A DNA stretch of 64,000 nt, taken from positions 3,418,001 through 3,482,000 of the forward strand of contig BPGD01000001.1 in NCBI GenBank assembly GCA_026002855.1. Direction: 5' to 3'. The notes beneath the pieces were generated by a model. It had not been told where the DNA came from, ran no database searches, and saw only the letters and a program-made list of their open reading frames with translations. This document shows positions 36,913 to 45,767 of this stretch, piece by piece; within the stretch, counting starts at the first letter, position 1; each line of letters opens with the position of its first letter. Source of the DNA: Bryobacteraceae bacterium (GTDB lineage Bacteria > Acidobacteriota > Terriglobia > Bryobacterales > Bryobacteraceae). Both the position numbers and the translations under genes were made by a program.

Positions 36913-37485
36913 CTATCCTCGCACGCCCGCCAGGCACCATTCGAACAGCAGGCGCCACTCGGCCATCTGCACGGCCCTGGCCAGCCGCTCGGCTTCCGAG
37001 CCTGGCTCGCGCCGGGCGCGGGCGCAAAAGCGGATGAAATCTTCCGGGTCCCAGCGGGAGGCGGGCTTCCAGTGCGCGCCCCCGTGCTCCAGCGCCAGGC
37101 GCTGCGCCTCGCGGCACAGTGAATCGTGGACCGGGTGGGATCCCGCGGCCCGGAACCAATAGCCGGCGTTCCAGTCGTCCGGTTCCTGGCGGTGCAGGAT
37201 GCCGTGCCAGTAGCTGCCCTCTTTCGTGGGCAGATCCTGAGCCACGCGGTGACAGGCGTCGAAATGCTGCAAATAGAGCCAGAGCCCCGCCAGCGCGCCT
37301 TCAGGGCTGAATGCGCCCGGGAACAGTTCGGTGGCGGATCTGCCTTTCAGGGCGTCCACCGCAGGCCCTGCCACCGGACGCCGGCAGACAAGCGGCATTT
37401 CGTAGTCTTCCCCGGGCGCTTCCAGGGCGGCCGCCACGGGGGCGGAAACGTTCAGGCCTTGTATCCAGCGTGTCACGCCAGGCAT
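36913..37485 (-). CDS. Conserved-looking hypothetical protein
   Basis: This protein of about 190 residues was not recognised as a named family. The start at 37485 has GGAG 8 bases upstream. Striking segments are AGLWLYLQHFDACHRVAQDLPTKEGSYWHGILHRQEPDDWNAGYWFRAAGSHPVHD, rich in Trp and His as in an enzyme active site, and a Trp-rich helical C-terminus. There is no signal peptide or membrane segment, so it is probably cytosolic. It lies between a DapA-family aldolase gene (41 bases) and an efflux adaptor gene (31 bases), all on the minus strand. Confidence 0.7.
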   Translation of the reverse strand: MPGVTRWIQGLNVSAPVAAALEAPGEDYEMPLVCRRPVAGPAVDALKGRSATELFPGAFSPEGALAGLWLYLQHFDACHRVAQDLPTKEGSYWHGILHRQEPDDWNAGYWFRAAGSHPVHDSLCREAQRLALEHGGAHWKPASRWDPEDFIRFCARARREPGSEAERLARAVQMAEWRLLFEWCLAGVRG

Positions 37486-37526
37486 GACCGATTCTCCGGA
37501 GGATTTTACTCGAAAATAGCCTGGAC

Positions 37527-38411
37527 TTATCCGTTCAATCCGGCGAAAGCCTCTTCGATTTCTTTCTTCGCATCCGGCTTCAGCGGGGCCAGCGGCAGCC
37601 GGCAGGGGCCGCCATAGTAGCCGTTGAGGTCCATGGCATATTTCAGTCCCGGGATGCCGTACTTCACCGTGACCAGCACGGCCGCCCGCGCGATGCGCCG
37701 CTGCCAGTCCATGGCGGCCTCGAATTCGCGTTGGCGGTGTGCCTCCCAGATCGCGATCACCGAGTAGGGCGCCGCGTTGGCGTAAGCAAGCACTGCACCG
37801 CAGGCGCCCACGGCGAGCGACGGCGCCAATGTTGGCGCCGAGCCGACCAGCACCTGGAAGCCGGGGCGGCACTCGCGGATCATCTGCATCACTTTCTCGA
37901 TGTTTCCGCTGCTTTCCTTGATGGCGATGATGTTCGGGTGATGGCTGAGCTCGGCCACCGTGTCGGCCGGGATGTCCACGCCGGTGGCCTGCGGCCAGTT
38001 GTAGATCATCACCGGGATCGGGCTCTGGTCGGCGACGGCGCGATAGTACAGCGCCTGCGCCGACCCATTGTTCACCAGGTTCTTGTAGTAGTGCGGCGTG
38101 CGGACCATCGCTGCCCGGTAGCCCATTTCGGAAGCACGGCGCGTCAGTTCGAGCGTCTCCTTCACGCTCTCCATCCCGGTGCCGCAGATTAGCAGCTTGT
38201 CCGGGGCGGCGTGCTTCGCCACCAGCTCGAACATCCGCAGCTTTTCCTCGAACAGCAGGTGAACGCTTTCGCCGGTGGAGCCGCAGACGACGTAGCCGGC
38301 CAGCGCCGTCCGGTTCCACCTGCCGACGTTATGCGCCACCTTGGCTTCGTAGATCTCGCCATCCGCGTTGAATGGCGTCGTGATTGGAGGAAAGATGCCC
38401 TGGAGCTTCAT
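37527..38411 (-). CDS. DapA/NanA-family aldolase (dihydrodipicolinate synthase-like)
   Basis: The 294-residue protein is a class I (Schiff-base) TIM-barrel aldolase of the DHDPS family. Motifs are the pyruvate-binding CGSTGESVHL, the catalytic Tyr in MIYNWPQATG and the Schiff-base Lys in IIAIKESSGN. The family includes dihydrodipicolinate synthase, N-acetylneuraminate lyase, keto-deoxy-sugar aldolases and 4-hydroxy-2-oxoglutarate aldolase. The motif reads YNWP rather than the YNVP usual in DapA, so a sugar-acid or hydroxy-keto acid substrate is as likely as lysine synthesis. It is separated from atpE by a strong terminator. Confidence 0.88.
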   Translation of the reverse strand: MKLQGIFPPITTPFNADGEIYEAKVAHNVGRWNRTALAGYVVCGSTGESVHLLFEEKLRMFELVAKHAAPDKLLICGTGMESVKETLELTRRASEMGYRAAMVRTPHYYKNLVNNGSAQALYYRAVADQSPIPVMIYNWPQATGVDIPADTVAELSHHPNIIAIKESSGNIEKVMQMIRECRPGFQVLVGSAPTLAPSLAVGACGAVLAYANAAPYSVIAIWEAHRQREFEAAMDWQRRIARAAVLVTVKYGIPGLKYAMDLNGYYGGPCRLPLAPLKPDAKKEIEEAFAGLNG

Positions 38412-38431
38412 CACCTTCCAGCGTAAAAGAC

Positions 38432-38461
38432 CGAAGGGCCCGGCAGAAGCCGGGCCCTTCG
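38432..38461 (-). terminator. Rho-independent terminator after atpE
   Basis: A perfect 13-bp stem (38432-38444 with 38449-38461, loop AGAA) lies 24 bases after the atpE stop. On the minus strand it is followed by TCTTTTACG, the expected T-rich tail. It ends the F0 operon before the aldolase gene. Confidence 0.85.
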
Positions 38462-38485
38462 CCGAAGATGCGCCGCGCGGGGATG

Positions 38486-38773
38486 TCAGCGCCCGATGTT
38501 GACGAACGTGAACAGCGCCAGCGACTCGATGAATGCCAGACCCAGAATCAGCAGGATCCGGATGGCGCCTGCCGCTCCCGGATTGCGGGCGATGCCCTCC
38601 ACGGAAGCGGCGATGGCCTTGCCCTGCGCCAGGCCGCAGATGCTGGACGCGATGGCCATGGCAAACGCGCCCGGCAGCACGAACACTCCGCTGGACTGGC
38701 CGCTCTGCTGGGCGAAGGCGGGCGCAGCCATCACGAGCAGCGCCGCGAGGATCAGAAGGTTGCGAATACGCAT
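38486..38773 (-). CDS. atpE: ATP synthase F0 subunit c with an N-terminal signal-like extension
   Basis: The 95-residue protein carries the two-helix hairpin of the rotor ring subunit. The loop reads CGLAQGKAIAASVEGIARNPGA, with Q50 at the position that helps bind the ion. The second helix carries the ion-binding Glu at residue 83 in GLAFIESLALFTFV. The first about 21 residues (MRIRNLLILAALLVMAAPAFA) look like a cleavable signal peptide, which ordinary subunit c lacks. The Glu is followed by Ser, as in sodium-type rings, but the next Thr of that site is Leu, so ion choice is open. It is the last gene of the F0 operon. Confidence 0.93.
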   Translation of the reverse strand: MRIRNLLILAALLVMAAPAFAQQSGQSSGVFVLPGAFAMAIASSICGLAQGKAIAASVEGIARNPGAAGAIRILLILGLAFIESLALFTFVNIGR

Positions 38774-38874
38774 GGGTCGTTTCTCCTTGTGCTATGAACT
38801 GGCCCCCAGGAGGTGGTTGCACACCGTGCGTTGGGACGCCGGGGCCTCACACTGAAGGCCGATGATGCCATGAA

Positions 38875-39615
38875 TCAATGCCCTTCATGGGCGACGGCCT
38901 CGCCGACGTACACCATGCCGAGCATCGTAAAGATGAACGCCTGAATGAATGACACGAAGATGTGGAGGGCCATGAACACCACCGGCACCACCCACGGGAA
39001 CAGCGCCAAGAAGCCGATGGTCACCTGCTCGCCCGCCAGCATGTTGGCGAAAAGACGGATGGTGAGCGACACCGGCCGGATCAGATGGCTGATCACTTCC
39101 AGCGGGAACATGAACCACGCGATCAGCAGCACCGGGCCGGCGAAATGCTTCAGGTGCCCGAGCAGGCCCTGCTCCTGGATGCCCTGCCCGTTGTAGTAAA
39201 GAAACATCGCAATCGCTGCGCCCGCGGGCACGTAGTAATACATCGTCGGCGATTCAAACGTGGGAATGATGCCCAGAAGGTTCGACGTGAGGATGAACAG
39301 GAAGATGGTGGCGAACCAGGCCAGCCGCTTTCGATAACCATGCCCGATGATGTCCTGCGCCTGCGAGGCGAGGAAATTGTAGACGCCCTCGACGGCGAGC
39401 TGGAATTTGCCGGGCCGATCCACGCTCAGCCGCGCCCGCAACACGAGCGCGGCCGTCATCATCAGGAGGATCACCAGCACTTCCATGGCAATGTAGTTCG
39501 ACCAGGGCCGGGAGGGATCTTCCGTGTGATAGCCGACAAGCTGATAGAGGGCGTTGACCGGCGCGGCCAGGTAGCGGTTCAGCAGCGCCGTGAACCACAA
39601 CTCATGCTCGTGCAT
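38875..39615 (-). CDS. atpB: ATP synthase F0 subunit a
   Basis: The 246-residue membrane protein is the stator subunit a that forms the ion half-channels next to the c ring. The essential arginine lies in SLTIRLFANMLAGEQVTIGFL, and the C-terminal helix HIFVSFIQAFIFTMLGMVYVGEAV is typical. Upstream helices contain FLFILTSNLLGIIPTFESPT. Its start overlaps the end of atpI by 14 bases, and atpE follows after a gap of about 100 bases. No b or delta subunit and no F1 genes follow, so the ATP synthase genes are split between loci. Confidence 0.95.
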   Translation of the reverse strand: MHEHELWFTALLNRYLAAPVNALYQLVGYHTEDPSRPWSNYIAMEVLVILLMMTAALVLRARLSVDRPGKFQLAVEGVYNFLASQAQDIIGHGYRKRLAWFATIFLFILTSNLLGIIPTFESPTMYYYVPAGAAIAMFLYYNGQGIQEQGLLGHLKHFAGPVLLIAWFMFPLEVISHLIRPVSLTIRLFANMLAGEQVTIGFLALFPWVVPVVFMALHIFVSFIQAFIFTMLGMVYVGEAVAHEGH

Positions 39616-39985
39616 AGAAAAGCTCGATGAGGACTTCCACGGTGGCGGCCGTCACGGCAACAGTGAGGCCGGAAGCGAGCGCAACGCGCCCGGCTCCGCA
39701 AAATTCGAGGATAACATAGGCCGCTCCGCCCAGAATCAGCATGCGGAAGGCGTGAACAAAGAAACGGACCTTCTTCACCGGCCGCCCCTCGGCCGCAGCC
39801 TGGAGATCGTCCACCAGCCGGTGCAGCAGAAAGAAAGAGAGCCCGGCGATGAATGCTCCGCCGAGAAAACTCAGCATCGAAGCCGTATCCGCCAGCAGGC
39901 GCCACGCGGCGGCGCCGGCGGCCGCCAGTATGAGGGACAGCCAGCCGATGCGGCGGACAATGCGGCCGTATTCGAGGTCCTTCAT
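39602..39985 (-). CDS. atpI: ATP synthase subunit I (AtpI-like)
   Basis: The 127-residue protein has four membrane segments and the pattern of the AtpI family, which helps assemble the c ring: a basic N-terminus (MKDLEYGRIVRRIGWLSLI), GGAFIAGLSFFLLHRLVDDL, then AFRMLILGGAAYVILEF. It overlaps atpB by 14 bases and atpZ by 4 bases, as expected for this operon start. The family is weakly conserved, so the call leans on gene order. Confidence 0.8.
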   Translation of the reverse strand: MKDLEYGRIVRRIGWLSLILAAAGAAAWRLLADTASMLSFLGGAFIAGLSFFLLHRLVDDLQAAAEGRPVKKVRFFVHAFRMLILGGAAYVILEFCGAGRVALASGLTVAVTAATVEVLIELFYARA

Positions 39986-40224
39986 TTTTTCCTGTCCAGG
40001 CCCTCGATCCGGACCGCCTGCCGGAAGGTCTCATACATGCCCGCGGCGCAGCCTACAATCAGTCCCACCAGATAGAGGTAGGACGTCCCCCAGCTCTGGT
40101 CGAGCCATTCTCCGATCTTGTAACAGACCCACCCGCTGATCGGCGTGACAAAGGCGAGCCCGGCGTAAGCTCCCGCCTTGGCATAGGGGCTCAGGCCCTT
40201 GCGTTCCGGCTGCTGCTCACCCAC
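39982..40224 (-). CDS. AtpZ/AtpI-type F0F1 accessory membrane protein
   Basis: A protein of about 80 residues with two membrane helices. The pattern LAFVTPISGWVCYKIGEWLDQSWGTSYLYLVGLIVGCAAGMYETFRQ (GxxLD...GT...G.x.G) fits the AtpZ family, which precedes atpI-atpB in many bacteria and is linked to Mg/Ca handling and rotor assembly. I chose the GTG at 40224 (MGEQQPERKGL); the frame can also open at 40275. It is the first gene of the operon, and its promoter must lie in the roughly 100 bases before the divergent tRNA-Leu. Confidence 0.75.
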   Translation of the reverse strand: MGEQQPERKGLSPYAKAGAYAGLAFVTPISGWVCYKIGEWLDQSWGTSYLYLVGLIVGCAAGMYETFRQAVRIEGLDRKK

Positions 40225-40331
40225 ACGTCCAGTGTACGGCGGCCGCAGCCGGTCTGGAAGCCGCCTGGCGCGCACTTGGCCGAGCCTCGTCAGCAGGGGC
40301 CGATGTTACAATGTGTTTCGGAACAGCCGCC

Positions 40332-40420
40332 GGCGAAGTGGCGGAACTGGCAGACGCACCGGACTCAAAATCCGGCGGACCTCACGGTCCATGTGGGTTC
40401 GACCCCCACCTTCGCCACCA
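40332..40420 (+). tRNA. tRNA-Leu (anticodon CAA)
   Basis: The acceptor GGCGAAG pairs with CTTCGCC. The anticodon stem CCGGA/TCCGG holds the loop CTCAAAA, with anticodon CAA. A long variable arm (GGACC-TCAC-GGTCC) marks a class II tRNA, the T arm is GTGGG-TTCGACC-CCCAC, and the 3' CCA is encoded. It is directly followed by an integrase gene and is the likely integration site of the island. Confidence 0.95.
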
Positions 40421-40470
40421 TCCAAAGTCTAAGTTACTCTATTGAAATGACTTTCAGAGTGAGCTATGCT

Positions 40471-40506
40471 CTTGGTGTCTGTAAATTTGCGAAAACCGAC
40501 ACCAAG
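40471..40506 (+). repeat. Inverted repeat over the integrase leader
   Basis: CTTGGTGTC (40471-40479) and GACACCAAG (40498-40506) are a perfect 9-base inverted repeat around an 18-base loop. It lies 11 bases upstream of the integrase ATG and covers the start of the likely ribosome-binding sequence AAGGG, so it could be an operator or an RNA hairpin that hides that site. Confidence 0.55.
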
Positions 40507-40517
40507 GGTTGGCTCCC

Positions 40518-41861
40518 ATGAAGCTCCGCAAACGCGTCCGTCTCCTCAAGAAAGTCCGTCTCGCCTCCGGCCGCTGGCAGTTTGTGTCGCTGCCGCGCAA
40601 GGGCGCCAGTTGGGTCTGGGATCCTCGACCGGGGCAGTACTTCCTCGAGTGGTGGGAGGGGCCGCAGCGGCGACGCCAGAGCGCTGGCCAGACGCCGGCT
40701 GAAGCGCTCGAAGCAGTGCGCCGCAAGCAGCTCGAGCTGGCGGGTCTGGCGGTGCTCGGCGGCGGGCCGGACGCGGCGACGGCGGCTGCGGCATTTCTTG
40801 GGCCGGCTCCGGTGGTGCCGCAGCAGGCGGGCGCGCCGCAGGGCTTTGCTGGGCTGAGCCCGGCGCCCGGGGCTGCCTGGGGCGGGACGGCGGGCGCGGT
40901 TGTGTCGTGGACACAGGCAGCGGCGCTGCGGGCGGGCACGCCGATGGCGGCGGCGGTGGAAGAGTTTCTGGCCCACGTGCGGCTGCACTCGCCCGACAAG
41001 CCGCGCACGGTGGCCCGTTACCGAGCGGTGCTCGAACACTTCTTGCGCCTGCTGGGCCACCGGCGCTATGTGGAGGCCATCACGCGGGCCGACATCGAGG
41101 CCTACAAGCTGGCGCGGGTCGAGGAGCCGGCTGGACAGAAGCGCGCTGGGCGCAGGGTGCGGCCGGCGACGGTGAACTTTGAGCTCGGCGTGGTGCGGCG
41201 CTTTTACAACTTCCTGCGGCGCGAGCTGGGCCTCGAGGTCGACAACCCGTGCGAGGGCTTCCGTGCGCTGCGCGATGCGACGACGCTGGGCCGCGGGCGG
41301 CCGAGCGTGTACAGCGATGACGAGCTGGAGCGGCTGTTTGCGGCCTGCGGGGAGGCGGACCGGCTCGTGTTCGAGATGCTGCTGCTGACCGGGCTGCGGG
41401 AGAGCGAGCTGACGACGCTGACCTGGGAAGACGTCTGTCTGGAGCCGGGCCGCGAGCAGGTGGTGGTGCGGGCCAAGCCGGGCTTCACGCCGAAGGACTA
41501 CGAGCAGCGCGAGGTGCCGCTGCCGGAGGGTCTGGCGGCGAAGCTGCGAGCCTGGCCGCGGACGGGCGAGCTGGTGTTTCCGTCGCGCGGCGGGGGCCGC
41601 GAGCGGCATCTGCTGCGGCGGCTGCAGCGGGTGGCGGCGCGGGCGGGCGTCGAGCATGCCACGCTGCACAAGTTTCGGCACACCTATGCGACGCGGCTGC
41701 TCGAGCAGGGCGTGGATGTGGTGACGGTGCAGCGGCTGCTGGGCCACAGCGATCTGGAGACGACGCAGCGGTATCTGAACCCGGAAGCCGGGCGGAAGCG
41801 GGCCGCGGTGGCGCGGCTCGAGCGGGCCGTGCCGGTGGCAGCCCCCCGCGGCGGGCAGTGA
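40518..41861 (+). CDS. Tyrosine-recombinase integrase
   Basis: The 447-residue protein is a phage-type site-specific integrase. The N-terminal 130 residues hold an arm-type or unknown domain with WVWDPRPGQYFLEWWEG and a long Ala/Pro/Gly linker. A core-binding SAM-like domain follows (AAAVEEFLAHVRLHSPDKPRTVARYRAVLEHFLRLLG). The catalytic domain has R in LLTGLRESELTTLTWEDV, HKFRHTYATRLL (HxxR), LLGHSDLETTQRYL (H and nucleophile Tyr). All five catalytic positions are present, so it looks active. It lies 97 bases downstream of a tRNA-Leu, the classic arrangement for an integrated element. Confidence 0.93.
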   Translation: MKLRKRVRLLKKVRLASGRWQFVSLPRKGASWVWDPRPGQYFLEWWEGPQRRRQSAGQTPAEALEAVRRKQLELAGLAVLGGGPDAATAAAAFLGPAPVVPQQAGAPQGFAGLSPAPGAAWGGTAGAVVSWTQAAALRAGTPMAAAVEEFLAHVRLHSPDKPRTVARYRAVLEHFLRLLGHRRYVEAITRADIEAYKLARVEEPAGQKRAGRRVRPATVNFELGVVRRFYNFLRRELGLEVDNPCEGFRALRDATTLGRGRPSVYSDDELERLFAACGEADRLVFEMLLLTGLRESELTTLTWEDVCLEPGREQVVVRAKPGFTPKDYEQREVPLPEGLAAKLRAWPRTGELVFPSRGGGRERHLLRRLQRVAARAGVEHATLHKFRHTYATRLLEQGVDVVTVQRLLGHSDLETTQRYLNPEAGRKRAAVARLERAVPVAAPRGGQ

Positions 41862-42160
41862 ATCCGGTCCTCCGGGAGGGCCTTGGGCGCGGCGCCGGCA
41901 GCCGCGATCCGCGCGGCCGATGCAACAATTCCGGCTGCTTCTGATTCAAACATCCTGCCCGCCTTCCGGTACGGCGCTTCTGTGGCGTGAGCACGTTGCC
42001 CGATGAGGAATCGTCCGTTTCGCCCACTTCGGGCCGGTGCCCAGAAGCACGGACCGCCAGCGGTCCGAGGAAATCAACTCTGCGCTCTGCTGTTTGAAAC
42101 AGAACGCGGGCGATATGGTTTGTACCGTTCGGCAACGCGCCGTGGCGGCTCATGCGGGGC

Positions 42161-42844
42161 TCATCGTCGCGGGCGGATCGAGCGCCGCTCCAGCCAGGCT
42201 TCGAGATCCGCACGGCGGAACCGCACATTGCGCCCCAGCCGCACATGCGGCACCTGCCCGAGCTGCGCCATCCGGTAGAGCGTCTTCGGCGACACCGCCA
42301 GCACCTCGGCCGCCTCGCGCACTGTCAGCAACACGCCCGGCCCCCGAGCCGCCCCCGGCTCGGCAGCGGTGGCCGCCGCGGGCGGCGCGGCAGGCCGGAG
42401 CTCGCCGAGGATGGCCTCCACACGCGACTTCGCCTCAAGAATTGCCAGCCGCAGCTCGTGCGGTCCGCGCCCGCCCGGCAACCGCATCTCACTCAGCTCC
42501 CGGGCCGCGGGCAACAGCTTCGACTCGGCGGCGGCCGCCTCCAGCACGGCCTGCCGGACGCGCTCGTGCCAGCCAGCGATCGTGCCGAGCGCAAGGTCGG
42601 CTTGACGGCGCAGCGATTCGATCTGCGTCTGGAGGCTGTCCTCACGCTCGCGCAGCGAGCGCATCTCCTGCTCGGTGGCCGGCCGGCCCTCCAGCTCGCC
42701 ATAGGCGGCGTTGATCTGCTGGCCGAGTTGCTCCATCTGCGCGTGCAGGTGCTGGCGCGAGTCGACCAGCGACAACATTTGTCCAGCTTCCCCCGCCAGC
42801 CTCTCCAGCCGACGGATCAGCCATGCCATGCGATTCGTGCTCAC
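42161..42844 (-). CDS. Coiled-coil protein with C-terminal excisionase-type DNA-binding domain
   Basis: From the GTG at 42844 (AGAGGGG upstream) the protein has 227 residues. Residues about 1-150 are almost all helical and heptad-like (RLERLAGEAGQMLSLVDSRQHLHAQMEQLGQQINAAYGELEG and following), predicting a long coiled coil. A Pro/Ala linker leads to LLTVREAAEVLAVSPKTLYRMAQLGQVPHVRLGRNVRFRRADLEAWLERRS, a MerR-like helix-turn-helix of the excisionase family. Xis-type domains bend DNA or repress. It is convergent with the integrase gene and 299 bases away, so it may control excision of the island. Confidence 0.8.
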   Translation of the reverse strand: MSTNRMAWLIRRLERLAGEAGQMLSLVDSRQHLHAQMEQLGQQINAAYGELEGRPATEQEMRSLREREDSLQTQIESLRRQADLALGTIAGWHERVRQAVLEAAAAESKLLPAARELSEMRLPGGRGPHELRLAILEAKSRVEAILGELRPAAPPAAATAAEPGAARGPGVLLTVREAAEVLAVSPKTLYRMAQLGQVPHVRLGRNVRFRRADLEAWLERRSIRPRR

Positions 42845-44180
42845 GGCTTCCCCTCTGGCTCCATCTTCGATTCGCTCGTCGCCCCCGTGCCATGCCGCCA
42901 CCTGCGGCGCGACTTCCAGTTCTGTCAGCTCATGCCTGTCCTATTTTCGCCAGACGACGCCTGCGGCGGCGGTCAGCCCGGTTTTTTCACCCACGCTGTT
43001 TACATCAACAGGAACATTGAAACCTGCCCACCCGGGCGTCCGGGTTCGGGTTGCGGGTGTGGCGCGAATCGGGCAGGAGAACTCATGGGGTGCCTCCCAG
43101 GCCAAAAGCCAGATCACGCAAAGGGGCCACGAAGGCGCCATGACAGGCTTCACCGATCCTTTGAGGAAGGAATGCGGAACCTCACACGGCAGCGTCCGTG
43201 GATTTGCGGCCCGCTGGAAGCCGAAAGTCCGCTGGGGGAGCCGGACCGGTACCGAGCAGCGATGACTGAATCGGCGCCATGGGCGACACCGGAGCGAAGA
43301 CATGTTTATAAACGGTTCGCGCGGGCTCAACATGCGCAGGGCTCATTTCCCCACGGGGAAGTCTCGGATGGGCACATATTCGCGAGAGTCGTCCCATTCC
43401 GCGCGCCATGCAGACCAGGAGCCACCCCGGTTACGTGCGATGACAGGGCCCCTTGACCACTCCATGACTCGTTCGATCTGCACGACGGCCAGCCACTGAA
43501 CTTGGATGACTGCGGCATCAGGGCGAGCAGGTTGCCCACCGAGGGTGGTGCGCTGCACTCACCCTTGGCAAGGTGCCGTCTGGATGTCGAGGGTTTGTCT
43601 GCGAGGCCAACCTGTTCCCCGGACGGGGACTGCTGCGCGGACGAGCGGCTGGCCAGGTCGTATTCGCCGGAGACCAAGGCCCTGCCGGGGCCACGGCGAA
43701 TACACCAGCGGGGCATTCGGAGCGTCAGCAGCGGAAGGTGCGTCTTCCGCGATGTCGAGGCGTATGTGCTGAAGGAACCGCGCGGGTGGCATTCACCTGG
43801 CAGTCGGGCAGGCGGCGGTCGACGCCATGTGCAAGCCAGGCAGCTGGATGCGGGCGCAAACCGTAATACGGCGGAAATGGGGGGCTTGAGTAGCATAGCG
43901 CCAGCGGGGCCAAAATCTAGATGCTCATTAAAATGGCGCTGGTAGCTACGCGGTGAAGAAACAGGACGATGTGTCCATAATATGGGGCATGTGTATGTGC
44001 CACTGAGACTTAGCGACTCCGAAAGCCGTCGTTTCAGCAGTCTCTCGCGAGGCGTGCGGCGAAGTTCGTTCCGTTGCCCGCTGAAACAGATTCCACAAGA
44101 CTTTACGGACTCGATTTCTGAGGCTCATGAGCTGTACCCCCCTGATTTCCTGGGCATTTTTTAGGTTGTTGTCATGCAGC
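42845..44180. other. Region without recognisable genes
   Basis: About 1.3 kb with several short open frames on both strands but no ribosome-binding site plus recognisable protein. Codon use is mixed and none of the translations shows a domain I know. It is probably decayed island DNA between the excisionase-like gene and the first insertion sequence. Confidence 0.5.
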
Positions 44181-45494
44181 AGGCTATAGGGCAAGCAGGG
44201 CTTGGTGAGCCTGCCGCGGGGATTGGAAGTGGAGGCGTTCGACCAGCCACTGCTCGTTGTAGCGCTGGCGGACTTGTTCGAGGGCTTCGGCCAGTTCCTC
44301 CAAGGTCTCGAAGTGCCGCACCCAGCCAGGCTCCTCCTCGAGGGTGCGGAAGAAGCGTTCGATCGAGCCGTTGCCTTCGGGCTCGCGGACGAAGGCCGGT
44401 GAAGACACGAGGCCGAGAAAGCGGATCTCGCGCCGAAAGTCGTCGCTCATGAATTGTGAGCCATGGTCACGGCGCAGTCCAACGCCCGGGGCAATGCGCT
44501 CGGAAAAGCCGCCGAACTGTTCGCGCACGGTCTGGCGCACCGGCTCCAAGGCCTCGAACCGCGTGCCGCGTTTGGCCACGTGGATGCCCAGGCAGAAGGC
44601 CGAGCAATGGTCGATCCTCGCAAAGATGGGCACCTGCCCGTCCCGGAGAGTGAAGCCGGCCGTGGCGTCGACGCCCCACGTCTCGCTTGGGCCGTCGGGC
44701 GAGGAGGGTACCGTCGTGCCGCTTCGGCTCGACGGGCTGCGGCTGGCGTTGCGGCGGCGAGCAGCTCGTGTTCTCGCATCAGGCGCAGCCCTGGCCCACA
44801 CCTTGCGGTGGCCTTCGCCGTGGAAGGGCGATTCCCGGATCGCGCGCCGGGTCTCGCCGACGAGTTGCTCATCGCTGTAGCTCGTCGTCGGGCCGCGCCT
44901 GGTGGGCAGGCCGGCGAGGCCTGCCGACAGCGCCGCTGGTAGAACGTCGACCGCGGCAGGTCCCAGGCCTTCAGAACCCGAGAGGCGCCCGTAGCTGCGT
45001 CCTGTGGAGGCCGACCGGGTGCGGCTCATTTCTTCGACCTCCACTTGAGATATGGCTTCTCGTCCTCCATGCGCCGGATGCGTCGCGGGAGCAGCTCGTT
45101 CTCCATCGCCAGATCGGCGATCACCGACTTCATCCGGCGGCCCTGCCCGTCGACCAGATCCTCTGGCCGGATCTTGAGCCCCTCCTCGCCGGCCGTCAGC
45201 AAAGCCTCGCGCCACTGGCGACAGGGTCGCCGCCGTGACGCCATAACGGCGGCCCGTGGACTCCAGATCCGCACCGCGGAGCAGCTCCAGGACCACGCTC
45301 ATCTTGCGCTTGGCCGAGCGAGCGGCCCCTTCCACCGCGGGCGGACTCCAGCCCCGCAGAGCGCGCCCCCCGGTCCTTCACGCGGGCCCGGAATCCGCTT
45401 GTCTCTTGTCGAACAATCCTGAATGCTTCTTGTGGCCACTGACTGTCCAGGCAGATCAAAAGCCCGTGGAGCATGCTTCGGTACCCTATAGTCA
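44181..45494 (-). mobile_element. IS3-family (IS2-like) insertion sequence, degenerate
   Basis: The ends share an inverted CTATAGGG (44184-44191 and 45484-45491); the right end read inward begins TGACTATAGGG. The transposase stop codon lies within the left repeat. The coding part is broken by frameshifts (see the transposase entry). A 3' fragment of a related transposase lies at 49029-49199. Confidence 0.6.
44184..45335 (-). pseudogene. Frameshifted IS3-family transposase
   Basis: The helix-turn-helix orfA part (KMSVVLELLRGADLESTGRRYGVTAATLS) moves to another frame near 45220, where QWREALLTAGEEGLKIRPEDLVDG and the helical tail MKSVIADLAMENELL continue: one extra base is present. The orfB part shows SPFHGEGHRKVWAR, then a shifted stretch, then the DDE core: ETWGVDATAGFTL (first Asp), LRRDHGSQFMSDDF (second Asp) and FVREPEGNGSIERFFRTLEEE (Glu). 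IS3 elements use one -1 shift between orfA and orfB; this copy carries at least two additional disruptions, so it is inactive. Confidence 0.75.
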
Positions 45495-45767
45495 ACACGA
45501 GAAGGAATCCAAATCGCGATGGCGCATCGGTATGGAGGTAAACGCTTCGCCACCGAAACGGAACCCGAGCGCAGAAATCGTTCCCAGCGACATGACGTGA
45601 ATTTTTAGCGTCCGCGCTTCCCGGTCATCATAGACAATCCGGGGAGGTTCCTCAAGATTTATGCCTGTTTGGAAAGCGCCGACAAATTCAGCTGCGTAGC
45701 GGCAAGTAGCTGTCTATCCTCGCCCTAGGCCGTAACGGCAATCCAGACCGCCGCGTAGGGCGGATTA

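Noticed and set aside
42845-44180. Several small open frames including 43327-43896 on the minus strand
   Set aside because: No ribosome-binding site with a recognisable product, no domain, and mixed codon use; reported only as an empty region.
45546-45555. CTTCGCCACC copy that could be a distal attachment site for the tRNA-Leu integrase
   Set aside because: Only 10 bases match the tRNA 3' end and the match stops at once on both sides; too short to call an att repeat.
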